NCBI GenBank assembly: GCA_902593165.1
Contig: CACJHI010000002.1
Location: forward strand, 48,842-112,841
Source: an uncultured Bacteroidota bacterium
GTDB lineage: Bacteria; Bacteroidota; Bacteroidia; Flavobacteriales; Flavobacteriaceae
Length of the DNA: 64,000 nt
Direction: 5' to 3'
Below the pieces are notes generated by a model. It made no database searches. It was not told where the DNA came from and worked only from the letters and a program-made list of their open reading frames with translations. Shown here piece by piece: positions 49,062 to 57,744 of this stretch (position 1 is the first letter of the stretch; every line of letters starts with the position of its first letter). Position numbers and translations under genes: made by a program.

Positions 49062-51457
49062 TTATTTTCTTTGTAAATCAAGAACGCGATTAAGCTAAAG
49101 GTAATTATAATTGTAATTATTCTAATATTTATTCCTGTTTTTACAATTTTTGGAGAGAAATAGAATTCAATTGTATGCTCACCTTTTGGGACTAACATTC
49201 CTCTAAGCAGATAATTAATGTCAAAATAGCTAGATTCAACTCCATCAACATACACTTCCCAACCTGAAGGATAATATATCTCAGAAAAGACTATAAGTTG
49301 GTCTGAAAGTGATTCAAACTGATAGGTTAAATGTGAAGATGAATTCTTTATTTTCTCAATTTTTATTAGATCTGATGAATTATATTTAAGTGAAATTTCT
49401 GCGGGTATAGATTCATTTAAGACCAACCCTACTCTTCTTAAATCTGTATCTTTTAATCTATCCAAAAGCTCATCATGAGTATCTGCCAATATAATTGAAT
49501 CAATTGCCCAAGCATTTCCGTATGCATCGGGGTTTTGATATAATTGATCTTGATTATTTTCATTTTTACCAATTAAATATTTAACATTTAAAGAGTTAAA
49601 TAACTTTTGATTATCATGAACTGATAAGTAGTCATAATATTCTTGGAACCTTCTAAGTTTTGCAGCATGATACCCATTTATAGAATTATGAAAATAAGAG
49701 GTACTAGCATTTGATATTCCAGCTGATAGGTCAAAGACTCTAAAGTCTAAACTATCATTAAGTATCTCACTATCTATCTCTGATAATTGATATGTATTTA
49801 TTGATTTATCTATAAAAAGATCTTTATCTATGTATCTATTGTTTATAGTAAATAGGTCAATAAAGACAATTACAAAGACAATTACAAATGTGAAATTTCT
49901 TCCAATTAACTTTGAGAATCTTAAAGTTAGAAAAACCACAAGTCCAATTATTAGTGCTCTTAAGACATCTTGATTAAAAATAATTCTCCTTTCTTCTAAT
50001 ATTTGATTAAATATTTCTTGACCATACCCATTAGAATAATAATCATCATATAAACCCGAGAATGACAAAGAGCCACTAGTCAACAAAATGATTATCAATG
50101 GTGTTGCATAAACTGTAAAAGACCTTTTAATATTCTTAAGGTTAGCATCTGCCAGGAACTTATGAAGACCTATTACAGATAATAAAGGAACTGCAAATTC
50201 AAGTATTATCTGAATTGATGATACAGCTCTAAATTTATTGTAAAAAGGGAAATAATCTATAAATAGATTAGTAAGCAGTGGAAAGTTTTTTCCCCAAGAA
50301 AGGAATAACGATAATATAAATGAAATTAATAGCCACCACTTGAAAGGTCCTTTAACTACAAAAAGAGCCAAAATAAATAGAAAAACAACAGAGGCTCCAA
50401 TATATGCAGGTGCCTCAAGTATTGGCTGATTCCCCCAATAGGTAGGAACTGACTTAATAAATGAATCAGCTTGAGGTTTTGGGACATTATTATCAATTAA
50501 AAATTTGTAAAGGTTAGATTTATCACCAAGATCTTCTGATGAGGCACCTCCTTGAATTCTAGGAGCTAAAAGGTTTAGACTTTCAAAAACCCCATAGCTG
50601 TATTGTGTAATATAATCATAGTCTAGGCCTGAAGTTCTTTCCTTTTCAGTTCCATCTGGATTTAAAGTAAGCTCACTTTGAGATCTAGTAGAATATTTTG
50701 AATAATCATATGTTGATAGAATATTTGGCGCATTTAGACCTAATGATAAAATACCAGCTAAAGCAAAAACTCCAATGTATTTGAGATATTCTTTTAAGTC
50801 TTTCTTTCGATATGAATCAACTAGATATACAATAAAGTAAACACCTAATAATATCAACATATAGTAGGTCATTTGATAGTGGTTAGCTCTTATTTGCAAT
50901 GATATAGCGATTAGACTTACTAAGAATCCAGGAAGAATTTTATTCTGCCTTAATAGAACTAATCCAGCGACTACAAGAGGAATGTAAGATATGGCAAGAG
51001 CCTTTGTATTATGTCCAACTTGAAGTATTATAAGTAGATATGTAGAGAAAGCAAACGCTATAGAACCGAGGACTGCTATTCTCCAAGGTATTTTTAACAC
51101 CATTAATAAAATGTACATTGTTAATAGGTAGAGGAAAAGAGTATGAGCAGGTCTTGGAATAAATCTAAACAAAAGATGGAAAGGAGACAGAATATCATAA
51201 GCGTATTTTGCACCTAGCTGAAAAGTAGGCATCCCTCCAAAAGCATTATCAATCCAATAAATTTCTTTAGAGAAGTTATCTCTATTTTCCTGAATTTCCC
51301 TTGACATACCCTCATATTGATTTATATCAGATTGAAATAACTTCTTGCCATCAAGCAATGGAGAGTAAAAAATTAATGAAACAGCAATAAAACCAACAAC
51401 AGTATATAGATGTATCAAAGATTTTCTAAGTCGAACTCTATTAATCGATATCTTCAT
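49052..51457 (-). CDS. YfhO family membrane protein
   Basis: The 801-residue protein has about 12 N-terminal helices and a C-terminal extracytoplasmic beta domain with FYFSPKIVKTGI near the end. An aspartate in an early loop (KLFQSDINQYEGM) fits GT-C type glycosyltransferases. YfhO relatives are involved in sugar decoration of teichoic acid or lipid-linked glycans in Firmicutes; in Bacteroidota the role is unknown. It overlaps DUF4834 by 17 bases and the flippase by 10, forming a glycan-related unit. Confidence 0.85.
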   Translation of the reverse strand: MKISINRVRLRKSLIHLYTVVGFIAVSLIFYSPLLDGKKLFQSDINQYEGMSREIQENRDNFSKEIYWIDNAFGGMPTFQLGAKYAYDILSPFHLLFRFIPRPAHTLFLYLLTMYILLMVLKIPWRIAVLGSIAFAFSTYLLIILQVGHNTKALAISYIPLVVAGLVLLRQNKILPGFLVSLIAISLQIRANHYQMTYYMLILLGVYFIVYLVDSYRKKDLKEYLKYIGVFALAGILSLGLNAPNILSTYDYSKYSTRSQSELTLNPDGTEKERTSGLDYDYITQYSYGVFESLNLLAPRIQGGASSEDLGDKSNLYKFLIDNNVPKPQADSFIKSVPTYWGNQPILEAPAYIGASVVFLFILALFVVKGPFKWWLLISFILSLFLSWGKNFPLLTNLFIDYFPFYNKFRAVSSIQIILEFAVPLLSVIGLHKFLADANLKNIKRSFTVYATPLIIILLTSGSLSFSGLYDDYYSNGYGQEIFNQILEERRIIFNQDVLRALIIGLVVFLTLRFSKLIGRNFTFVIVFVIVFIDLFTINNRYIDKDLFIDKSINTYQLSEIDSEILNDSLDFRVFDLSAGISNASTSYFHNSINGYHAAKLRRFQEYYDYLSVHDNQKLFNSLNVKYLIGKNENNQDQLYQNPDAYGNAWAIDSIILADTHDELLDRLKDTDLRRVGLVLNESIPAEISLKYNSSDLIKIEKIKNSSSHLTYQFESLSDQLIVFSEIYYPSGWEVYVDGVESSYFDINYLLRGMLVPKGEHTIEFYFSPKIVKTGINIRIITIIITFSLIAFLIYKENKWA

Positions 51458-51635
51458 AGTCTATATATTCACCGTATTTTTCATTCGTTTTCCCCTTATT
51501 TTTTTTTGAGGTATTATCAAAATTTGATTTTTTTTCAGCTGTTTTGAAAAAATCAGCAAATAGCATTCTTAATATTGAAGGAATAAAATACCTGACAGAT
51601 AGATAAATAGCAAGAAATATTATTAAAACCTTCAT
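51441..51635 (-). CDS. DUF4834-like small membrane protein
   Basis: From ATG 51635 the protein has 64 residues; the track starts at an upstream TTG. It has one N-terminal helix (MKVLIIFLAIYLSVRYFI) followed by a polar charged tail rich in Lys, Asn, Glu and Tyr (KYGEYIDYEDID). I associate this with DUF4834 of Flavobacteriia. It leads the YfhO-flippase unit and overlaps YfhO by 17 bases. Function is unknown. Confidence 0.7.
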   Translation of the reverse strand: MKVLIIFLAIYLSVRYFIPSILRMLFADFFKTAEKKSNFDNTSKKNKGKTNEKYGEYIDYEDID

Positions 51636-51666
51636 ATTTTGTGGGTTTACCAAATTTAGTGAAATC

Positions 51667-51696
51667 TTGAAAAATAACTATTTATTGGTAACTTGT
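51667..51696 (+). promoter_or_regulatory. Possible promoter for the GNAT-like gene
   Basis: TTG (51667) and TAACTTGT (51689-51696) lie 19 bases apart, close to the Bacteroidota -33/-7 pattern but with an imperfect -7 box. The ATG is at 51705. Confidence 0.3.
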
Positions 51697-51704
51697 ATTT
51701 TTAA

Positions 51705-52844
51705 ATGAAGACCAATTCAAATATTACCATAAAGAAAGTCGAAAGTAGTGATGAATTAAAAGAATTTGTCATGTTTCCACATAAACTTTATAAGGATTCA
51801 AAGTATTGGGTAGCTCCTATAACTAAAGAAGAATTAGAAGTATTAGACAAGAAAACAAATCCTGTATTTAGGAATGCAGTCGCTCATTATTTTTTAGCCT
51901 TAATAAATGGAGAAATAGTAGGAAGAATTGCTGCCCTAATTAACTGGGTTGAGGTAAATGATCTAAAAAAGAAGAAAGTTAGATTTGGTTGGTTTGACTT
52001 TATAGACAACAAAGATGTATCTAAAGCACTTCTTGATCAGGTTACAAAGATTGGAGTTGAAAATAATCTTGAATTTATTGAAGGACCTGTTGGATTTTCA
52101 AACATGGACAAGGCAGGTATGTTAATTAAAGGTTTTGAAAAGAAGAACACTATGATTACCCTTTATAATCATTCTTATTATAAAGATCATATGAAACAAC
52201 ATGGATATAAGAAACTAGCTGAGTGGGTTGAATATGAGCTTAAAATTGCTAATTATGAGGATTCTCCTGAAAAAGTTAAGAAGTTCTCTGACCTTATCTT
52301 AAAAAGGTATAAGCTAAAGAAGTTGAACTTTACTAAGACAGAACAAATAGTTCCTTATGTAGACCAAATGTTCTATCTACTTGGTAAGACTTATGATAAG
52401 CTTCAAACATTTGTTCCAATTCAAGATTATCAAATTGATCATTATAAAAAAAGATTCTTAAAATATATTAATCCTGGTTTTATTAAATGTGTTACTGATG
52501 AGAATGATGAACTGGTTGCGTTTGCTATAACAATGCCTTCTTTCTCGAATGCACTTAAAAAAATAAATGGAAATGTTGATTTAATTGGTAAACTTCGACT
52601 CTTGCATGCTAAAAACTTTAACCACAAAGGATCGCTTTACTTAATTGGTGTTAGGCCTGACTTTCAAAATAAAGGTGTGATTGCCATACTATTTAACGAA
52701 CTTCAGAAGTTTTATAATAAGTTTGGAATAACAGAGGTTGAGACGAATCCTGAACTTATTGAAAACACTGCAATACAGCAACTCTGGAAAAATTATGAAA
52801 ATAATCAACATAAAAACAGAGCTACTTTCACTAAAGAGATATAA
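51705..52844 (+). CDS. GNAT-like acyltransferase-fold protein
   Basis: The 379 residues contain N-terminal KLYKDSKYWVAPITKEE and ALINGEIVGRIAALIN segments and a later LIGVRPDFQNKGVIAILFNEL, which resembles the acetyl-CoA-binding loop of GNAT proteins. In Flavobacteriia such genes are sometimes annotated GTP cyclohydrolase, which this sequence does not support. The substrate is unknown. It lies 2 bases before mnmE, so the two are probably cotranscribed. Confidence 0.72.
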   Translation: MKTNSNITIKKVESSDELKEFVMFPHKLYKDSKYWVAPITKEELEVLDKKTNPVFRNAVAHYFLALINGEIVGRIAALINWVEVNDLKKKKVRFGWFDFIDNKDVSKALLDQVTKIGVENNLEFIEGPVGFSNMDKAGMLIKGFEKKNTMITLYNHSYYKDHMKQHGYKKLAEWVEYELKIANYEDSPEKVKKFSDLILKRYKLKKLNFTKTEQIVPYVDQMFYLLGKTYDKLQTFVPIQDYQIDHYKKRFLKYINPGFIKCVTDENDELVAFAITMPSFSNALKKINGNVDLIGKLRLLHAKNFNHKGSLYLIGVRPDFQNKGVIAILFNELQKFYNKFGITEVETNPELIENTAIQQLWKNYENNQHKNRATFTKEI

Positions 52845-52846
52845 TA

Positions 52847-54244
52847 ATGTATAATGAGGGAACTATTATAGCTCTATCATCTCCTCCTGGCTCAGGGGCA
52901 ATTGCTATTATTAGGTTATCAGGTGAAGAGGCAATTAGTAAAACTGATATATTCTTTAAATCTAAATCAGGAAAGAAATTAGAACAGAGTGATGGATATT
53001 CAATAAGCTATGGTGATTTAGTTGAAGGTGATGAGGTAATAGATGAGGTAGTAGTAAGTGTATACAAGGCCCCTCACTCCTACACTGGTGAAAATATAAT
53101 TGAAATCTCATGTCATGGATCTAACTACATACAACAAAGGATTATTTCACTATTTACAAATTCTGGTGTAAGACTTGCAAACCCAGGTGAATTTACACTC
53201 AGAGCATATCTAAACAATAAGAAGGATTTATCACAAGCAGAGGCAGTAAGTGATTTAATTGCATCAGAATCAAAAGAGGCACATAGAATTGCTATGGAGC
53301 AGATGAGAGGTGGATACTCTGATGAAATAGAGGTTTTAAGAGAGAAACTAATACATTTTAAGTCATTGATTGAGTTAGAACTAGATTTCTCTGAGGAAGA
53401 TGTTGAATTTGCTGATAGAAGTGACTTAAAATCACTCCTGATTGAATTAGAGAGTAAATTATCTAGTCTTATTGAGTCTTTCTCATATGGTAATGTAATT
53501 AAAGAAGGTGTCACAGTAACAATAGCAGGAAAGCCTAATGCTGGTAAGTCATCACTTTTAAATGCCATAGTTAATGAAGACAAAGCTATAGTATCGGATA
53601 TCCCAGGAACAACAAGGGATGCAATAGAAGATATAACGACAATTAATGGTATCAAATTCAGATTTATTGATACTGCAGGTATAAGAGAAACTTCAGATAA
53701 GATTGAATCTATAGGTGTTGAAAAAGCAAAAAGTAAGATTGGTACCTCTAGAATATTAATTTATCTATTTGATAGGTCAGATATTACAGAAAAAGACCTA
53801 ATAAAGGAAGTCAAATCCTATGAAAGAGATGATTTACAGATATATCTTGTTGAAAATAAAATAGATTTATTAAAATATTCTAATACAGATAGTTATAAAG
53901 AAAATATAAAGTCATTAATTAATCAAAATAATATCACTTTTCATCGTATTTCTGCTCTTAACAGTGACCTTGTATCAGAATTAAAGGAAATGATATCAAA
54001 GAATCTCAATCTATCTTCCCAAGGCAATATAATTATCTCAAATTCTAGGCACTTAGAGGCTCTAAATAATTCTTTAAAAGCAATTGATTCTGTGAAAAGT
54101 GGATTAAAAGATGGATTATCTGGTGATTTACTTAGTATTGACCTTAATGATGCTATAATCAACATGTCAATTATTACAGGAAAAATTGATATAGATCAGG
54201 ATATACTCGGATCTATCTTTTCTAAGTTCTGTATTGGGAAGTAA
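52847..54244 (+). CDS. mnmE: tRNA uridine-5-carboxymethylaminomethyl modification GTPase MnmE
   Basis: MnmE works with MnmG to modify the wobble uridine of some tRNAs. The 465 residues have the N-terminal folate-binding domain (MYNEGTIIALSSPPGSGAIAIIRLSG), a helical domain, and a GTPase domain with GKPNAGKSSLLNAI, GTTRDAI, DTAGIRET and ENKIDLL. The C-terminal FCIGK motif with the catalytic Cys is intact. It follows the GNAT-like gene by 2 bases. Confidence 0.97.
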   Translation: MYNEGTIIALSSPPGSGAIAIIRLSGEEAISKTDIFFKSKSGKKLEQSDGYSISYGDLVEGDEVIDEVVVSVYKAPHSYTGENIIEISCHGSNYIQQRIISLFTNSGVRLANPGEFTLRAYLNNKKDLSQAEAVSDLIASESKEAHRIAMEQMRGGYSDEIEVLREKLIHFKSLIELELDFSEEDVEFADRSDLKSLLIELESKLSSLIESFSYGNVIKEGVTVTIAGKPNAGKSSLLNAIVNEDKAIVSDIPGTTRDAIEDITTINGIKFRFIDTAGIRETSDKIESIGVEKAKSKIGTSRILIYLFDRSDITEKDLIKEVKSYERDDLQIYLVENKIDLLKYSNTDSYKENIKSLINQNNITFHRISALNSDLVSELKEMISKNLNLSSQGNIIISNSRHLEALNNSLKAIDSVKSGLKDGLSGDLLSIDLNDAIINMSIITGKIDIDQDILGSIFSKFCIGK

Positions 54245-54260
54245 TTATTACTTTTATTTT

Positions 54261-54419
54261 ATGAAAGAAAAAACATATAATATCATAAGTTCTATATTAA
54301 TAGGAGTTATTATAGGAGTAGGATATTACTTTGATCTTAGTCTTTTAGAGCGTATTCTTGCAGTAATTATTATTGTGGGTTCGTTTTATTTACTCGTCAG
54401 AAAAAAATTAACCAAATGA
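54261..54419 (+). CDS. Small two-helix membrane protein (52 aa)
   Basis: From ATG 54261 (the track uses TTG 54234) it encodes MKEKTYNIISSILIGVIIGVGYYF, a short loop and a second helix (LLERILAVIIIVGSFYLLV), ending RKKLTK. I do not recognise a family. It follows mnmE by 16 bases. The 3' end overlaps another small membrane ORF on the opposite strand. Confidence 0.55.
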   Translation: MKEKTYNIISSILIGVIIGVGYYFDLSLLERILAVIIIVGSFYLLVRKKLTK

Positions 54420-54519
54420 CAATAAACAGTCCTAGTCCTAATAAAATATAAATCCAGGTTTTTCTAGATATTTTATCAATTATCATCTGCGTAACTAAAT
54501 CAATTATAAAATCCAACAT
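54397..54519 (-). CDS. Possible small membrane protein (40 aa) downstream of the BASS transporter
   Basis: The ORF is below the track threshold. It encodes an amphipathic N-terminus (MLDFIIDLVTQMIIDKISRK) and a hydrophobic C-terminal helix (WIYILLGLGLFIVIWLIFF). The ATG is 2 bases after the stop of the BASS transporter gene. It overlaps the convergent small membrane gene by 23 bases. Support is limited to the clear helix and tight spacing. Confidence 0.4.
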   Translation of the reverse strand: MLDFIIDLVTQMIIDKISRKTWIYILLGLGLFIVIWLIFF

Positions 54520-54521
54520 AC

Positions 54522-55388
54522 CTATAATTTTGAACTACCTAATCGCCACATAAGAATTCCCCCGGTAATAAACATCCATATTGAATATGCGCCAGTTGGA
54601 AGACCCATTTCGACATTATTTAATATAGTAGTAGCAATAACAAAAGCTAATGTTCCGTTTTGAATTCCACTTTCAATTGTAATTGAAATTTGACTTTTCC
54701 CTTTTATGCCAAAAACCTTAGCAGTCATATATCCTAAAGCCATTGTTGACAAATTCAGAAGTAATGTTGCCAATCCAACTTCTTTCATTGCCTCAACAAT
54801 TAAATCTTTGTTAGCAATCATGACAAGTAAGAAAATTATAATAAACAGAACAGTTGAGGCTATTCTCATAGGCCTTTCCATTCTTAAGGCAAAGGCTTCA
54901 TTTTTTTTACGAATTACCATGCCTATTGAAACAGGGATTACTGTTATTAATAAAATTTGAAGCATTGTTTGAAGTATAGGAAGTTCGATAACAACATCTG
55001 TCTCTCCGGTAAAATAAGAAATAGCCTCTGACAAAATGATCGGAATCGTAAAAACAGTTATTAAGCTTGCTAGGGCAGTTAAAGTAACAGATAGACCGAT
55101 ATTTCCTCTAGCAACTTGTGTAATAAGATTACTTGTGGGACCACCAGGACACAGAGAGAGTATCATAATTCCAATAGCCATAGATGAATTCAGATCAAAC
55201 AAAAGGATAATTAGAAATCCAATTAAAGGGAGAAAGACCAGCTGATTAAATAAACCGATAAGAACTTCCTTTGGATAAGCAAAAAGTCTACCAAAATCAC
55301 TAACTACAAGAGTTAGCCCCATACCAAACATAATAATTGCTAAAGAGATTGGTAAAAAGATTTGTGTGATAATCGTTGTTGCGTCCAT
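54522..55388 (-). CDS. Bile acid:sodium symporter (BASS) family transporter
   Basis: The 288-residue protein has about nine membrane helices. The conserved GIMILSLCPGGPTSNLIT segment (about residues 70-90) matches the crossover region of BASS/SBF transporters, and EGIQNGTLAF-like ESGIQNGTLAFVIA lies in the second half. It should move an organic anion with sodium. The substrate is not evident; many bacterial members transport compounds other than bile acids. A small membrane ORF follows within 2 bases. Confidence 0.88.
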   Translation of the reverse strand: MDATTIITQIFLPISLAIIMFGMGLTLVVSDFGRLFAYPKEVLIGLFNQLVFLPLIGFLIILLFDLNSSMAIGIMILSLCPGGPTSNLITQVARGNIGLSVTLTALASLITVFTIPIILSEAISYFTGETDVVIELPILQTMLQILLITVIPVSIGMVIRKKNEAFALRMERPMRIASTVLFIIIFLLVMIANKDLIVEAMKEVGLATLLLNLSTMALGYMTAKVFGIKGKSQISITIESGIQNGTLAFVIATTILNNVEMGLPTGAYSIWMFITGGILMWRLGSSKL

Positions 55389-55409
55389 ATTAATTAAATC
55401 TACCGTACA

Positions 55410-55574
55410 TTATTTCTTATTCAAATATGCTGGGAATATCCATAGTGCTAGTAGTACCATTGAGAAAAAAAGAGCATTTGACCAGTCTTTATCAATTAAA
55501 AATAGTATAATAACACCAATCAATATTGAACCAGAAACAATACTTACAAGTTTTATGAGCTTTTCTTTATTCAT
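55410..55574 (-). CDS. Small two-helix membrane protein (54 aa)
   Basis: From ATG 55574 (the track uses an upstream TTG) it encodes MNKEKLIKLVSIVSGSILIGVIILFLI, then a loop KDWSNALF and a second helix, ending AYLNKK. It starts 4 bases after the preceding 52-aa membrane gene on the same strand. The family is unknown to me. Lysine-rich ends suggest the termini face the cytoplasm. Confidence 0.55.
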   Translation of the reverse strand: MNKEKLIKLVSIVSGSILIGVIILFLIDKDWSNALFFSMVLLALWIFPAYLNKK

Positions 55575-55578
55575 TGAA

Positions 55579-55737
55579 TTATTTACTTTTCTTTTTATCA
55601 AATAATGGTATGCAAGTAACAAATAAGAAGATCAGAGACATTATAAGTACATCTTCTGCGTTATTTATTATACCATAAATAATTCCACCAACCTGAACAA
55701 TAATTCCAAATATTGCAATTTTTTGTAGTGTCTTCAT
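55579..55737 (-). CDS. Small two-helix membrane protein (52 aa)
   Basis: The ORF is below the track threshold. It encodes MKTLQKIAIFGIIVQVGGIIYGI, a short acidic loop (NNAEDV) and a second helix (LIMSLIFLFVTCIPLF), ending DKKKSK. It starts 8 bases after the ABM-like lipoprotein gene and is followed within 4 bases by another two-helix gene, so these three probably form an operon. I do not recognise a family. Confidence 0.55.
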   Translation of the reverse strand: MKTLQKIAIFGIIVQVGGIIYGIINNAEDVLIMSLIFLFVTCIPLFDKKKSK

Positions 55738-55745
55738 TTATATAA

Positions 55746-56201
55746 CTATCTTCTAACATAGCCACCAATTGACTCTCTATACTCTATAATAAATCCATTT
55801 TCAGAAGCAAATTCTTTAAACTCATCTGTTGCATTTCCAATAGTAATAAACGATTCAATTTCAAACATTTCAAAAAATTTATCAAAGTTTGGTCCATTTA
55901 TAAAATCAATGCCATGCTGAATCCCATCTTCACTATTATTATATCTCTCAATTAAAGTAACTTTCTTGCCATCTTCAGACATATAATAACCGTATACAGT
56001 TGAAGGTTCTCGCTCAACTATGAAGTCTGACAAATATTGAGTGAAGTCCTTTACTTCTTCTTTTGAATTTTCTTTTGTATTAAGTTCTATAATAAAAGTG
56101 ATTTCGTCTGAATCTGAATTATCAAGCACAATAAGCTCTTTATCTAATTGTTGGCAGCTGTAAATAGTAAAAACAATAAAAAGTGTGAGTATTTTTTTCA
56201 T
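55746..56201 (-). CDS. Lipoprotein with antibiotic biosynthesis monooxygenase-like (ABM) domain
   Basis: The 151-residue protein starts with a lipoprotein signal (LFIVFTIYSC, Cys16). The mature part resembles the dimeric ferredoxin-like ABM fold (about 32-120): ITFIIELNTK, VTLIERYNN, FEMFEIESFITIG. A paralogue without signal lies at 62630-63013, with FELFEIEKLTVLG and a matching GG-containing C-terminus. Whether the protein is an enzyme is unknown; many ABM proteins are not. It leads the two small membrane genes downstream. Confidence 0.65.
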   Translation of the reverse strand: MKKILTLFIVFTIYSCQQLDKELIVLDNSDSDEITFIIELNTKENSKEEVKDFTQYLSDFIVEREPSTVYGYYMSEDGKKVTLIERYNNSEDGIQHGIDFINGPNFDKFFEMFEIESFITIGNATDEFKEFASENGFIIEYRESIGGYVRR

Positions 56202-56262
56202 ATGACTAATTTACAAAACCTAATTAACTTTCGATTTCAACAAATAACTCTAACTTTATAGC

Positions 56263-56463
56263 ATGGAATACTTTTGGAAAATAATTGGAACATTGAGTAT
56301 TTTACTTGTCTTTTTTGGCAGCATGTATAATCTGTTTGCAGCTGAAGAATATGCCAAAAAGAAACTTAACTATATTCCTGCTATATTGAGATATATAGCA
56401 TATGGTATAGGAATCTTTTGTTCAGGATACGTAATAAATCTAATTACCAATAGCTTTACATAA
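56263..56463 (+). CDS. Small two-helix membrane protein (66 aa)
   Basis: The protein has one helix near the start (IIGTLSILLVFFGSMYNLF), a polar linker (AAEEYAKKKLNYIP), and a second helix (YIAYGIGIFCSGYVINLI). The family is unknown to me. It is divergent from the ABM lipoprotein gene across about 60 bases. Confidence 0.6.
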   Translation: MEYFWKIIGTLSILLVFFGSMYNLFAAEEYAKKKLNYIPAILRYIAYGIGIFCSGYVINLITNSFT

Positions 56464-56559
56464 TATTAGGGAGACTTAATTATTTATTTAATCTAAAGTG
56501 AGGTAAACTATGATTAAACTATTAGATTCAATTAGTAAAAAAATTGATTGAGAAGATAT

Positions 56560-56751
56560 CTAATTCTTTATTTTAGGAATTAAGTATTCTAATACAAAAA
56601 AAACCAAACAGCATATACCTACTGCTATAAGATATCCACTATCATCAGTTGTATCAATAAAACTATCAAATATCATTGATGATAGTACTAATCCAGTAAA
56701 TAGTATAAAATAAAAGAGGGCTTTTTTTATTAAGCTTTCAAAAAATTTCAT
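56560..56751 (-). CDS. Small two-helix membrane protein (63 aa)
   Basis: The 63 residues encode two hydrophobic helices (ALFYFILFTGLVLSSMIFD and YLIAVGICCLVFFVLEYLI) separated by an acidic loop, FIDTTDDSG. The C-terminus is basic. I do not recognise a family. It is divergent from the 78-aa membrane gene at 56823. Confidence 0.6.
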   Translation of the reverse strand: MKFFESLIKKALFYFILFTGLVLSSMIFDSFIDTTDDSGYLIAVGICCLVFFVLEYLIPKIKN

Positions 56752-56822
56752 TTTTAAATATACTTATATAGTTTAACTTTAATGATAGAAAAGAGATGGC
56801 TTGAATTTTCTATATTAGATTT

Positions 56823-57059
56823 ATGAAAATTATCCAAAATTTTATAAATCAAAAAATTTACGTATTTATTCCATTATGGGTATTTGGTTTTTTTGTCCTA
56901 TTTTCTTTTGACTTATTTATAGAGGGTGTTGTCTTTGAATGGTTAAATTGGAACGGAACAACAAAAAATGATTGGTTTTTTATTTTATGGTGGGGATTTA
57001 ATTTTCTATGGTTTTGTTTCGGGATTATTAATATATATTTCAAACTTAAAAAGAAATAG
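56823..57059 (+). CDS. Small two-helix membrane protein, Trp/Phe rich (78 aa)
   Basis: The protein has an N-terminal helix (IYVFIPLWVFGFFVLFSFDLF) and a second rich in tryptophan and phenylalanine (WFFILWWGFNFLWFCFGIINIYF), with WLNWNGTTKNDW between them. It ends in KLKKK. The family is not recognised. It is convergent with the DUF502 gene, with 16 bases between the stops; a weak inverted repeat TAAACC/GGTTTA lies there. Confidence 0.6.
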   Translation: MKIIQNFINQKIYVFIPLWVFGFFVLFSFDLFIEGVVFEWLNWNGTTKNDWFFILWWGFNFLWFCFGIINIYFKLKKK

Positions 57060-57075
57060 ATTAAACCTCCATTAA

Positions 57076-57699
57076 TTATGGTTTAGTTTTAACCGAATTA
57101 GGTGTCACAACTCCTGCTGAGATAACTAATTTGAATGCCTCTTCAACACTAATATCAAGTTCTAATGCATCTTTTTTGGGTATTAAGACAAAAAAACCTG
57201 AAGTTGGATTAGGAGTAGTTGGTACAAAAAGATTTATAATTTCTTCACCAATAACAGATTCAGCCTGACCTCTATAATCTCCGGATTGAAATGCAATTAC
57301 CCAAATCCCCTTATTTGGATATTGAATTAAATATGCCTTTTTAAAACTTTGAGATGAAGTATTTAATACTGTATCAGAAACTTTTTTTAGTATGTTGTAT
57401 ATGTTTCGAAAACCTGGAATTCTATTAAGTAGTTTTTCCCAAAGCGCTACTAATCTTCGTCCTAATATATTAGTAACCAATACACCTGTTATAAGTATAA
57501 TTATGAATAACAGGATAATTCCAGAACCTGGTATGCTTGTATTCAAATTAAAAATAGCTTCTGGTAAATATTCTTGCGGAACAAGACTATTTATAAACTC
57601 TAAGAAGAACTTAATTACAATAACTGTAAGAATTAAAGGGATCCAAAAAAGAAGGCCTGAAATAAGGTAATTTCTTAATCGTGTCAATATTTTTAACAT
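57076..57699 (-). CDS. DUF502 family membrane protein
   Basis: The 207-residue protein has two N-terminal membrane helices (YLISGLLFWIPLILTVIVI and GIILLFIIILITGVLV) and the DUF502 features GRRLVALWEKLLNRIPGFRNIYN, and a soluble C-terminal part with FVPTTPNPTSGFFVLIPK. Function is unknown; plant relatives (COV/LCV) act in membrane trafficking. It is separate from neighbours on the same strand by 45 bases. Confidence 0.88.
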   Translation of the reverse strand: MLKILTRLRNYLISGLLFWIPLILTVIVIKFFLEFINSLVPQEYLPEAIFNLNTSIPGSGIILLFIIILITGVLVTNILGRRLVALWEKLLNRIPGFRNIYNILKKVSDTVLNTSSQSFKKAYLIQYPNKGIWVIAFQSGDYRGQAESVIGEEIINLFVPTTPNPTSGFFVLIPKKDALELDISVEEAFKLVISAGVVTPNSVKTKP

Positions 57700-57744
57700 A
57701 CTTGTTGTATTTGCATTAATGATATTCTAAATATATATAAATAA

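Noticed and set aside
56510-56551. 13-codon ORF MIKLLDSISKKID after a GAGGT-like site
   Set aside because: Very short and without any structural signal beyond the ribosome-site-like sequence.
56782-56826. 14-codon ORF (MIEKRWLEFSILDL) overlapping the ATG of the 56823 gene as a possible leader peptide
   Set aside because: Too short to separate from chance in AT-rich DNA; no attenuator hairpin is seen.
57060-57075. Inverted repeat TAAACC/GGTTTA between convergent genes as a terminator
   Set aside because: Short stem, low GC and no clean T run; overlaps a stop codon.
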